Below are positions 49,499 through 58,967 of a stretch of DNA of 64,000 bases, in pieces. Numbering within the stretch: position 1 is the first letter of the stretch; each line of letters begins with the position of its first letter. The notes beneath the pieces were generated by a model. It did no database searches, was not told the origin of the DNA, and worked only from the letters and a program-made list of their open reading frames with translations. The position numbers were made by a program, and so were the translations under genes. Origin of the DNA: Mixia osmundae IAM 14324 (Eukaryota > Basidiomycota > Mixiomycetes > Mixiales > Mixiaceae); contig NW_014575557.1 in NCBI RefSeq assembly GCF_000708205.1, positions 248,001 to 312,000 on the forward strand. Reading direction: 5' to 3'.

Positions 49499-49819
49499 CT
49501 AGTAGAGTGTGACGCAAGCTTGCACGCCGTTCTGAAGCTTGGACGCAGATCTTGCCGTCGCCACTGGCAGCAGCGCTCCAAGCTCCAATGACGCGTCAGT
49601 TTCTTGTCAGCCTGCTGACTGAACGACTGGAATTTCCAATCTTTGTTCTCGCTCGCATCTGCAACGCGTTTGTAGCGCCCTCAGCCCTCCTCTCAGCGTA
49701 TCGTCGAGAGTCTGCCGCCTTGCCTCGAATCTTTGCGTGCTCGGCATCCGTCTTGCTTGCTCAATTGCCCCGTCTTGCCTCGCAAATTTTCACGCTTGTG
49801 ACGATAGACTCAGCTCTAG
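49499..49819. promoter_or_regulatory. Divergent promoter, AN1 protein / secreted paralogue 1
   Basis: A 321-bp stretch. Its right part (about 49715-49765) resembles the region just upstream of the second secreted paralogue (about 50945-50995), so the tandem copy included upstream DNA. Confidence 0.4.
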
Positions 49820-50677
49820 ATGAAGGCGGCACTTCTCGCCTTCTTAGGCCTCGTCGCCAACGCTGCGGCTCCGAGGCCCGGCCCTACTGATTCGACCTAC
49901 TGCTGTGGCATGAATCGACACCTCGTGACATGCTCAGGGGCGTTGCAAGTCGACAATATTGAGTCCTACCCTTTCGTATTCACCGCCAGCAGCCCAAACA
50001 TGCTCTGGGCACTCAGGATACATCCTCGAGGAAATTATGAGCCGCTCTACTGTACTGCAGCTCAAGGCGGACCCAAGCCGTTCTGTAGAATGTCCGCGCG
50101 AACGGAAATGTCGACAGATGTGATCATCTGGCATGCGCACGCCGTCCGGAACTACGAGATCGCCGACATATTTTCGACGAGCGATGAGGTTGCTCGTATC
50201 ATACGAGCGTGCTGTTCGGTCATGTGGTCCATGTCGATGGCAGCCTCAGTCGGCATGAAAGATCGTTTGTGACCTCTGCTTCTTACGAGCCTATTTGCTC
50301 AATCGGTATGAGCAGGCTTTTTCAAGATGACGAAGCCTGCTACGACTTTCATGTGCGGCCCTCGCAAAGATCCAGACGACATGACGCCAGTTCCTGGTAT
50401 GAGCTTGACGTGCCGAGATATTTATCCGGTCACTGTAGAGGGCACGTGCGAGGAGGATCATCAGCTCAGAGCTGTATGGACAAAGCGTTCTGGCGGCCTC
50501 TGCACCTGGTCGCCTCAGGAACAGCCAAGGTATGAGCTGATCATTAACCAGCTGCATCGCAAATTCAGCGAATGCGCAGACAAGCGGCATGGTGACGACT
50601 CAAATGTCACGTTGTGTCTCGCCGAGCAATGCAAGCAAGGGTCTGGCAGGGACGGAAGCAGCGAAAAGACACGGTGA
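49820..50677 (+). CDS. Secreted cysteine-rich protein, tandem copy 1
   Basis: Two exons (49820..50264, 50316..50677) encode 268 residues. MKAALLAFLGLVANAAAPRP is a signal peptide. The mature chain starts with YCCGMNRHLVTCSGALQVD and has further Cys in YCTAAQGG, FCRM, RACCSV, and after the intron FMCGP, LTCRD, GTCEED and GLCTW, spacing typical of disulfide-bonded fungal secreted proteins. Copy 2 lies 0.36 kb to the right; exon 1 is exactly 445 nt in both. The two differ most in their last 50 residues. Function unknown; effector-like is my inference. Confidence 0.7.
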
Positions 50678-51034
50678 ATCGGCCACAAGGCAGGAAAGCA
50701 AGCACGACCAACCATTGGAGTATGTGTGATTTAGCCTGGACACCTGAGTCGAAGCCTGAGCTAGGAGCTCACTGTCGCTGCTGGACGTGTCGAACGTCCT
50801 TCGAATCGGTCATGCTGAACGCGTTATCGGTGTGTCGTTCACTGACTCGATGGTCAATTTCGTGTCCGCATGCTGGCTAGGAGGAAAAAAGGGGAATTTC
50901 CGATCGTTGTCTTCTCACAGAGCAACGCGTTCGAAGCGCACTCCTGTCCATGCCTTGCCTCAGATCTTGCCGTACTTGGCATCTGTCTCGCTTTCGCAAA
51001 CCCCCCTTCGTACTACGCCGATAGGCTCCATTTA
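50678..51034. promoter_or_regulatory. Spacer between the two tandem secreted genes
   Basis: A 357-bp stretch. Part of it (about 50945-50995) matches the DNA upstream of copy 1, marking the left part of the duplicated unit. No separate gene seen. Confidence 0.4.
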
Positions 51035-51871
51035 ATGAAGGCAGCAGTCTTATCCTACGCAGGTCTGATCGCCAACGCTGCGGCACCAAAACCCGCCGCC
51101 ACTGAGTCGATGTACTGCTGCGGCATGAACGCACACAAGGTGACGTGCTCAGGGGCTCTGCAAGTCGACGATCTCGTGGCCTATCCCTTCAAAATGACCG
51201 CGAGCAGTCCAGACATGCTTTGGGCACTCCGGATTCAACCTAGAAAAAACACCGAGCCGGTCTACTGCACCTCCGCCAAAGGCGGACCCAAACCGTTATG
51301 CAGAGCCTATAAACAAACAGAAATATCGACGGATGTGATCATATGGCACGCACACGCCGTCAGAAATTACGATTTTGGCGACATAGAGTCAACGAGCGAC
51401 GAGGTCATTCGCATCATTCGGGCGTGCTGCTCAGTCATTTGGTCGATGTCAATGGAGGCTTCCGTTGGATCGAAGGATCGTTCGTCACTTCTGCTTGTGC
51501 TTACAACGTTGCGTTCTCAACCGCTACGAGCAGGCCATTTCAGAATGACTGATCCTGCTACGACTCTTATGTGCGGTCCTGGCGAAGACCCGAGGGACAT
51601 GACGCCAATAGTAGGCACGAGCTTGACCTGCCGAGATGTCTATCCGGTCACTGTAGAGGGCACGTGCGAGGAGGATCATAAGCTCAGAGCGGTATGGACA
51701 AAGCGTTCCGGCGGCCTGTGCTCCTGGTCACCTCAAGAACAGCCAAGGTACGAGCTGGTTGCCGACCAGCTGCATTACAAATTGAAAGCTTGCGCAGGCA
51801 AACGGCAAAGTGACGAGCAGATTGCACATCGTGTCTCGCTGAGCGGTGTCACTAAGCGTATGAAAGCTTGA
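51035..51871 (+). CDS. Secreted cysteine-rich protein, tandem copy 2
   Basis: Two exons (51035..51479, 51534..51871) encode 260 residues. MKAAVLSYAGLIANAAAPKP is a signal peptide. YCCGMNAHKVTCSGALQVDD, ALRIQPRKNTEPVYC, STDVIIWHAHAVRNYD and VYPVTVEGTCEEDHKLRAVW match copy 1 closely. The intron of this copy lies at the same codon and can be read through in frame for its whole length (54 nt), whereas in copy 1 it carries a stop; the shared junction favours splicing in both. The C-terminus is shorter and more basic than in copy 1. Confidence 0.7.
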   Translation: MKAAVLSYAGLIANAAAPKPAATESMYCCGMNAHKVTCSGALQVDDLVAYPFKMTASSPDMLWALRIQPRKNTEPVYCTSAKGGPKPLCRAYKQTEISTDVIIWHAHAVRNYDFGDIESTSDEVIRIIRACCSVIWSMSMEASVGSKDRSSLLLVLTTLRSQPLRAGHFRMTDPATTLMCGPGEDPRDMTPIVGTSLTCRDVYPVTVEGTCEEDHKLRAVWTKRSGGLCSWSPQEQPRYELVADQLHYKLKACAGKRQSDEQIAHRVSLSGVTKRMKA

Positions 51872-52273
51872 CGGCAGGGCCCAGGAGTGCTGCCATGGGT
51901 CGGAACCCAAAGATAAAAGTCTTGCTGCTAAGCATGGGCATAACCACCTTGTTGGAAGAGAAGAACAGAAAGCTTACTCCTGCGACCGTCTTGGTACTTA
52001 CTGAGGCGGCTCTGACCATCATCTCGATTCGCTTGATCTATATAGATTTTCTGGGAGAAAGCTGCTTGATAGTGCGTTGGGAGTTGGGCCAGAAGCAGAG
52101 CAGAACACCTCGGACGTAATGCCTCGATCCCACATGAAGTATGCTTCAACACTGGTCGGCTCCGCGAGGTGCAAGCGATCGGTCAATGGCATTGCATCGA
52201 ATGACAAAGTTTCACACGGCCTGCAAAAAGCGAGCGAGAGTCGCATTGGGATGGATTGAGAAGCAACGCGAAA
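51872..52273. other. Spacer between secreted copy 2 and VDAC
   Basis: A 402-bp stretch between two converging genes; short chance frames only, no recognised feature. Confidence 0.35.
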
Positions 52274-53598
52274 CTAGCTGCTGAACGAGAACTTTGCGCC
52301 GAGTTTGTGCGTGCCAGACTTGCTTGCATCGCCCGTTTCGCTAAGCTTCTGCGTATCGAGCAAGAGACCCCACGAAGCGATGACACCCGGTCGGAGCGCT
52401 TGCGTGTATCCCAATGCGAGAATACCGGCATTGTTGATCTTGGCCTCTGTGACGAATGCGAATGAGAAGATGTGTCGAGCACATGCAGTGCGTACACTTA
52501 CTGACGAAAGTAGCATTGTCGAGGAAGGTCTTTGCGCCTACTTCTATTGAGACTTTGTTCGAGGGCGACTTGTTGTCGTAGATTGCCTGCTCAGCGCATC
52601 AGCCGGCGCAAGGTCACGTGTCAGCATGAGAAATACCTTTGCACCGGCTTCGACATCGATGTTGACCTTGTGGTAGTATGAAGCAGAGTAGACCGACAGG
52701 TTGTTGAGAGCATGGAGCGTGACGTTGTATTCGGGCGCAGAGTAGCCAATTGCGCCGGACCATTTCTGGACCTTTGCAGCCTGAACGTCGTAAGACAGAT
52801 CACCTCCGACGAGGTATCCATCGCGTCTGGCGTTTCAAACTAAGCGAGTGCTTGCCAGTTGCAAATGCTTAGCGACTGACCCAGTGACGACATCAGCTGT
52901 GAAGGTGGGGCCCTTGAAGAGGTCGAGGTTGGCACGACCGTGGACACCAGCCTGCTTGTAGATGGCCATGATGGCCGCAGTCTTCTTTCCAGCATCAGGT
53001 TGTAGCGAGGTCTGGACGTCCAGCTTCAAGCCTGCTCTCTTGCGCGTTCAGCGTGAGGCGCAGGTTCGAGCAAACCTGCGCACCCTTGGACACGAGGCCC
53101 TCGAGCTCGATCTGGGACTTGAGCAGGTTGTTCGTCGTCCAGGCTTGGGTGAAAGTGAGGCCGTTCTTGGGCTGAACATATTTGCCTTCGATATCGCTGC
53201 ATTATTTTGCAGAGTTAGCATGCCACATTGGCTTGGAGGAGACGACGTGCCCTGTGATCACATTTGACTTGGCGTCCTTGATACCTCCGACCTGCAAGAC
53301 CAGGTCAGTCGACTGAGACACCCTTAAACATCGAGTGAGGAGCAGCGACTTGCCTTGAAGGTAACGCCATTCGGTGCGCGAGTCTTTACTTCGAGCTCTG
53401 TGCCGGCTGTTGGAAAGTCCTGCGAACAGCTTCGACATGAGACGGACAACGCCTTCGCGAGCTTGACGGCTCGCCTTGTTGAGGAGGTCGTTGGAGGCCT
53501 TGGCCAAGTCCTACAGAGCAAAAGAAAGAGGTCAGCCAGGCACATCGCATGAACGGTTGGCGACGCGCTTTGAAGGAAGGTGGCACGCCGACAGACAT
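52274..53598 (-). CDS. POR1: Mitochondrial porin (VDAC)
   Basis: Nine exons (53598..53569, 53510..53475, 53419..53354, 53291..53251, 53196..53084, 53031..52881, 52826..52637, 52586..52502, 52446..52274) encode 294 residues, the usual porin length. VDAC is the outer-membrane beta-barrel for metabolites. The N-terminal helix reads PPSFKDLAKASNDLLNKDF; strands include GLTFTQAWTTNN, LDLFKGPTFTADVVTG, DGYLVGGDLSYD, GYSAPEYNVTLHA and NNAGILALGYTQALRPGV. The first four introns all need GC donors (GCGCGT, GCGAGC, GCAAGT, GCACGT), and each junction falls inside a conserved porin segment, so the calls are firm. The later four have GT donors. Confidence 0.93.
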
Positions 53599-53840
53599 TC
53601 TGCTGTAGCTTCAGCGTGAGCTATGCAGAACAAAACAAGATCGCCAATGGCTTACGTTGCTTCAACAAGGAGTTGATTTGGCGGCAGCGCACGACCTGGC
53701 AAAGACCTGCGATGCGGCACTTACTGAGCCATCCCCGACGCGACGCCGACTCGCTTCTCGCCTGTCGCAGCCGCGGTGCTCTACAGTCGACATGAGCAGG
53801 CGTTTCGTCTGGCTCGATTGAGCCCCCGTCACAGTCCTGG

Positions 53841-54493
53841 ATGGCATTGGCCGTGCCGGTGCATTTTCAAGAGGTGCACACGGACTTGTACAGATCAAGC
53901 GCCATCTTGCCCGCTCATCTCAACTTCATCCGCACACTCAAGCTAAAGACACTCGTCATCTTATCCCCCGAACAAACCTCGAAGCCCTTGTGCACCTTTT
54001 GCGAGCAAGAGCAAGTGGAGATTGTTTCGTTGGGCCTGCAGAGTATCCTGCCTGGACTTGGCGGTGTTACGCTTGGACAGACGGCGAGCTGGCGACCGTT
54101 TAGCGATGAATTGATGAAGGATGCTATTGAGCTTGCGCTCGATAGGGACCGGTATCCGATCATGTTGATGGACTCGTTCGTTTTGCCGACTCTAGCACGT
54201 CTCGCGCGCGCTGAAGCCCGGCAGGCGTACAGATCTGGCATACACGTGACGGGCGTCATGTTTGCCATCTTGCGTAAGCTGGAGCATTGGTCCTTCTCTG
54301 CGGCCATAGCAGAGTATATCTCCTTTGCAGCTTCGAAAGCCCGTTTTCAAGCAGAGGTATGTTCTCGGAAACGATTGATCGACATCGCTCAAGGGAGGAG
54401 CAGCAATACGTCGAGCTGTTCGATACGTCACTGATCGCGATACCTCAAAACCCACCACAGTGGTATGCGGACATGGAGGACTCGCTCACATGA
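53841..54493 (+). CDS. OCA4: Oca4-like tyrosine-phosphatase-family protein lacking the catalytic Cys
   Basis: Three exons (53841..54175, 54233..54356, 54404..54493) encode 182 residues. The start PVHFQEVHTDLYRSSAILPA and HLNFIRTLKLKTLVILSPE is the Siw14/Oca family. The active loop, HCxxGxxRTG in true members, here reads MDSSGIHVTG, with Ser in place of Cys and Val in place of Arg, followed by the usual ILRKLEHWSF and EYISFA. Yeast Oca4 has a similar loss, so this is probably a structural or inositol-pyrophosphate-pathway partner rather than an enzyme. The second exon edge was placed by frame and a CTGAA branch point. Confidence 0.82.
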
Positions 54494-54554
54494 TGAGACG
54501 TGCGACAATCTATCGAGGTTGCAAGTACAACATCTTTGCGATAGCCGGGGGGTA

Positions 54555-56857
54555 TTAGTCCAACGTATGCAAGCCAGATCTACGTCGACGGGCCTCTTCG
54601 AATCCGCCCACGGTCAAACCCGTTATCCAATCTCGGTAGAGAACCCAGCTTGCTCGCAGATCGGCCAGCGTCTCTGCAAACAGTAGACCGCGGTGCCAGA
54701 GCTGGAAGCCAAACCAAGAAGAGACGGATCGTCGGATGAGCGAGAGGGAAAGACCGGTCGAGACTCGTTCTTCCGATAGTTGACGTTGATCGTCTTGCCA
54801 TACTGCTCTCGTGCAGAACTCTGCCACGATGAGCCAGATGCGATAGGGAGGATGAGTTGGCTTCAATGCAGTATCGAGCGATCTTGTCAGATCACTGTGC
54901 TTCGTGATCAGCATGAGTCGAATTGAGAATCGATGGGCACTGACTTGAGTTTGAGAACCATAAGTAGACGCCGAGGAACCCGTCTGAGCAGGTCAAAGAT
55001 ACTCGTGAGCAGACCTTCTTCGACTACTGCAACTCTGATGCGATGTGCTTCTTCTGGCGTCTGGTTGGCCAGATCCATCATACTCCCTCCTCCTGCTTTG
55101 CCCAACGATGCTCTCCCGGTGATGGCGGATTCAAAGATGGGGTAAAGGTCGTCATCGATATTGCCCACGAGTTTGGCGTACTTTCTCCGATCTGCTTCTG
55201 TCTTTGCCGAGGGACGAGCGATGAGCGATAGCCAGAGTCTGGCGTAATTCGTTCTGAGCGCTCTGTCGACATCGAAGTAGAGACCTGCAGAGTCTTGAGA
55301 CGATGCGTGTTGCGCAAGGCAAGAAGAACATACCATGATCAAGCAGGACGATTTCAAAGTTGTAAGGGCTTCGTGAGTGAGGCTGGGCAGGTCGGATGAG
55401 GAGATTACCACCGTGCTGCTCGACTGTGAGCTCGGTCGTTATGGGAGAAACGAGAGACGGACAGGATCACCGTGGAAGAAGCCGTTGATGTAGAGCATCT
55501 GAGAGAAGATCCTGCTGAGTTCTTGCGAGACGCGATTGCGATCGATGTTGTGATCGTGGAGATACTTGAGATCGTCTACTCTGCCGCCTTGTATATCTGC
55601 ACGTCACAGGACCGATTCGTGAGCAGGGAGCGCTCAGGGAGTGAATGAGCTTGCACTCCATGACCATGACACGGCGCTCTGACCAGAGAACTTCGGGGAT
55701 GACGAGAGAGGTCGTTTTGAGATCTTGGAAATCTCTCGTTGCTCTTCGTGCGTTTGCCGCTTCATGACCTATTAGCATGAGGTGGATTCAGCTCGAAGCG
55801 TTTGCAATGCCGAGCCAGACCACTGACGGAAGTCCATCTCGAGCGGAAGGTTCTCTTCCATTTCTTCGCCTAGCCATGTGAACTGCTCGACGGTCTTGGA
55901 TCATGGCTTGACACCCAACACGCTGGCTGGACAAACCTCGAAATCAGGAAAGAAGGATTTGACCACGCGGAGCATGAATGTCGTCGTCTTCATGTCGACA
56001 TAGGCAAAATCCTCGAGATCGGGATGCATGAGTTTGATGGCCACCCTCTTGCCCGATCTCTTATCTGTGCCCACATGGACTTGAGCCAGCGATGCCACGC
56101 CGATAGGATCCGGATCGAAATCTGTGAATTGGTCTTGGAGTGTGACGCCCAGATCTGTGAGAAAGAGTTGTTCTATATCCCTCACCGGTGTAGGATTGCA
56201 CTGATCTTGCAGGGGCACCATCGTCGAACTCCAGGCGGTGGGTATGAGTTGGACAGACGAGAGATGTTGACCCAATTTGATATAGATGCCACCGTTGGTC
56301 TTGAGGACTTCGAGTATCCTCTCGGCGCATTTCTTATGGCAGGCTTCGTAAGCCTGATGGCGCTCTTCCTTGTCGGTGAAGGTGCGTCGGAAGAGGAGCT
56401 TGTAGTCGACAATACAGTGTCCTACTGCTATTCCAACGAGAGTGCATCGTCCTATTGCCAGCGTGAACAATCGGAAAGGTCGAACAGTCTCATAGGCAAC
56501 AAAGCCAACGCTCAAGACGATAGCCACCGTCAGACCGAGCCGTCTCCACTGTCTCTTTCGTCGAGATCGTTTCTTCCTCTCTGCTTGCGATTCTGTTGTA
56601 CCGACAGGCGCTTGCTCGGCCAGAGGCGTGACGCTGTCCGTCGCAAGAGCAACAGACCATCGTGTGGAAGTATTCAGTCGGGCTACGGATGGCGGTACGG
56701 CTGTGCGGGTGGAAGGACGAGAGGACGAGTGCAAAGACCGTTGTCGGCTGTACGTGTCGCTGTCGAACCGAGGAGCGGCGCAGGCCCACTGGTTGATAGC
56801 GTGCGGTGGTCTGAAGCGTACGACATGGCCCGATAGCGCTCTTGTGGCCAGCTGCAT
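54555..56857 (-). CDS. ABC1/ADCK (UbiB) family kinase-like protein, mitochondrial
   Basis: Seven exons (56857..55937, 55882..55828, 55768..55655, 55596..55463, 55415..55334, 55284..54945, 54894..54555) encode 661 residues. The N-terminus is Arg/Ser-rich with one membrane helix (LGLTVAIVLSVGFVAYET). Family motifs are the KxGQ block GIYIKLGQHLSSV, GVASLAQVHVGT in place of the P-loop, VAIKLMHP, GFFHGDPHGGNLLI and LLDHGLYFD. LDHGLY is typical of the ADCK1/yeast Cqd2 (Mcp2) branch, which handles coenzyme Q distribution and membrane lipids. Intron 3 needs a GC donor (GAGT|GCAAGC) to give VMEYIQGG. Confidence 0.88.
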
Positions 56858-56968
56858 CCGCCCTCAGGCCAGGCCAAGCACGTCGTCAATCGACCGAATC
56901 AGCCGAGTCGCGTGTCGTTTGCTCAGCAGAAAGGCGCAGAGGGCAGGCCAGCCAGGCAGCAAGGGGGC

Positions 56969-57412
56969 ATGTCGCTCGTGGGCGAAGATGGCTACCTGAA
57001 TGCGGACAGGCTCAGAGCCTACTTAGCGACTCATCAGCCCGCTTCGACGGTTCGTCATCATCGAGCACAGTCTGATCTCTCCTCCTCATCCTCCCAATCC
57101 GATTCGGTCACTTCGAGTGAGACGAGGCGATGGCTACAGGAGGATCTGGAGAGGGAAGAAGCAAAGGAAGAGCTATGGCGCCAGGCTCAGCTAGTGATCA
57201 ATATCGTCATCCTGCCTTGGTATGGCAAGTATAGAGGCAGGAAATTCGCTTATTGGGGTCAGTCGAACCAGACCTTTCCGCTCCGAGCCGAGCTGACGCC
57301 GTGACTTGACTCGACAGCGTACGATCGATATCTGCACCTCGGTCTGGGCTGGTCCTTCTTCGGTCTGGCTGACGGACTCGGTGGTCTGTTCGCCTTTCTA
57401 CGACGCGCATGA
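56969..57412 (+). CDS. Small mitochondrial-type membrane protein, possibly Mim2-like
   Basis: Two exons (56969..57257, 57318..57412) encode 127 residues. A Ser-rich, acidic first half is followed by LVINIVILPWYGKYRGRKFA and, after the intron, a second hydrophobic stretch LGWSFFGLADGLGGLFAFL ending in RRA. Acidic cytosolic part, one or two short helices and flanking basic residues fit a small outer-membrane import component such as Mim2, but I give that only as a possibility. It starts 111 bp from the ABC1-family kinase start on the other strand. Confidence 0.55.
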
Positions 57413-58967
57413 TCCTTGCCGATGAGGGGGGCGGAACAAGACAACAGGGCACAGCAAGCCCAGTCACAGCGAGCTCGCTCGTACGGCCGTCTGAGCCGCG
57501 TACTATAGTCGGAGCCGACTCTGACTGCGCAAGGCTAAGCGATAGAGACCACCCCTCATGTCAGGATCAGTGGTGTAGGAGCACAAGATGATGATGTTGT
57601 TGTTGTTGTCAATGATGCAGTGAACAACGTGCGTGACTAGCTTCTAAGCTATACTGGTCGGCTTCCTTTTTGTGCTCTTCTTGACCGTGTTCAGCTTGAC
57701 TTGACTTTGCCTTGCATTGCTCAGATGGCAGTCGAATCAGCGTTGGCTGCAGCTTCCAGGCTGGCAGTGAACTTGCTCGCGCTCTGATTCTGGGATGGTC
57801 CGTCTGCGTTCTGTCCACAGCCTTTCGACGGTCAGTGGTCCAGCAGAGACTGATTCGATCAAGCGGCGCACCAGTACGTCCACTTGGTCTGCAGGACCTG
57901 AATCCTCGCGTGTGTCCGGATGAGCATCGGCATCATCTGCATGGCTCTGTGCAGACCGTATTGCGCATCAGTGCACGTGCAGCATGCGTCAATTGGGACG
58001 TACGAATCCACCCGTGCTGGCTTTAGTTCGCTCGTGCGATGCGTCACTCGTCGAGTAGACGGGATCCTTGGGCAATCCCGACGGACTGTGGCACAAGAAG
58101 TGATCAGCCTCAAGACAGGCCGGTCAAGCTAGGGGTTCACTCTGTGATCTCGCCCTGAGGTTCAGAGGTCGTGAAGCCGACGACGGGCTCGCCGTCGATC
58201 TTGCCTGCATCTTCACCTGCATTCGCCTATGTGAGGCGGATGTCATCATCAGCAAGGGTTCCAAGCATGGAAGGCAACACGACGCACGCCTTGCGAGGGT
58301 ACGTCTCGGCCTCCTTGAGCACTATCGAGCGACATTGTATCTAGCCTGAACGTCCAATCTGACCTGGTGGACGATGGCGGAGCACGCGTCATCAGGATTC
58401 GCGTGAGAGTTTCATGATGACCACCCTCATGTCAGAGCAGTGCGTCTGGTTCGCGAACCGAGGGCGAGGACGAGTCAGCTTAGCCGCAAAGCCGTCAGCG
58501 AGCCGTCAGGGAGTCGTACAGAGGAGAGCAGGATTCCGATCTCACTGGGCAGTGCGAGCGGTCTTTCAGCGGCGATACGAGAGAGGGCAGTCATCCTGTC
58601 AGCTCGGTCGACGAGAACCTTTTGATCAAGATCTGGAGCGGTTCCTGGCTTTTCTTGCTGGACACTCGCTCACGATCGCACACACTCTTTTATCTTTTCC
58701 CCCCTCCAAACGCACGCAAAGGCTGCTGCACTAGACCGGAGGCACCGTGTCCAGACATCTACACACGCTCTGCTTGATCACACGAGAGAGCATACGGATC
58801 GTCTCCCTCAAGGCCAAGAGGCGCACTTGACTAGCAAGGCAGATCTCCTCAAACCCAAAAAGGCTTTTCTATTGTAGCGATCTTGTCCCCGTGCCACTGC
58901 TGCTGTTGAGAGAACCTAGACGGATGCGAGCATAGACACACTCGGGCATCTCAGCATTTCTTTCAAG
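57413..58967. other. Long spacer upstream of RPB1
   Basis: About 1.55 kb. It contains a short GTT-repeat tract (about 57594-57608), a possible 45-residue minus-strand gene (58137-58392, listed separately) and chance frames on both strands. A pyrimidine-rich stretch (about 58684-58700) lies some 270 bp before the RPB1 start. Much of this is probably RPB1 promoter and 5' leader. Confidence 0.35.
58137..58392 (-). CDS. Possible 45-residue protein in three exons
   Basis: Exons 58392..58364, 58321..58303 and 58226..58137 join in one frame from ATG to stop with GT-AG introns of 42 and 76 nt. The product is hydrophilic, beginning MTRAPPSSTSAQGGRD and ending VVGFTTSEPQGEITE. No family recognised. 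An alternative start inside the first intron (about 58337) gives a slightly different N-terminus with the same end. Support is only frame plus splice signals. Confidence 0.3.

Noticed and set aside
49552-49890. A hydrophobic plus-strand frame before secreted copy 1
   Set aside because: It overlaps the start of the secreted gene in another frame and includes DNA that is duplicated upstream of copy 2, where the frame is not kept.
57594-57608. GTT-repeat tract upstream of RPB1
   Set aside because: Only a handful of repeat units; too short to call a microsatellite of interest.
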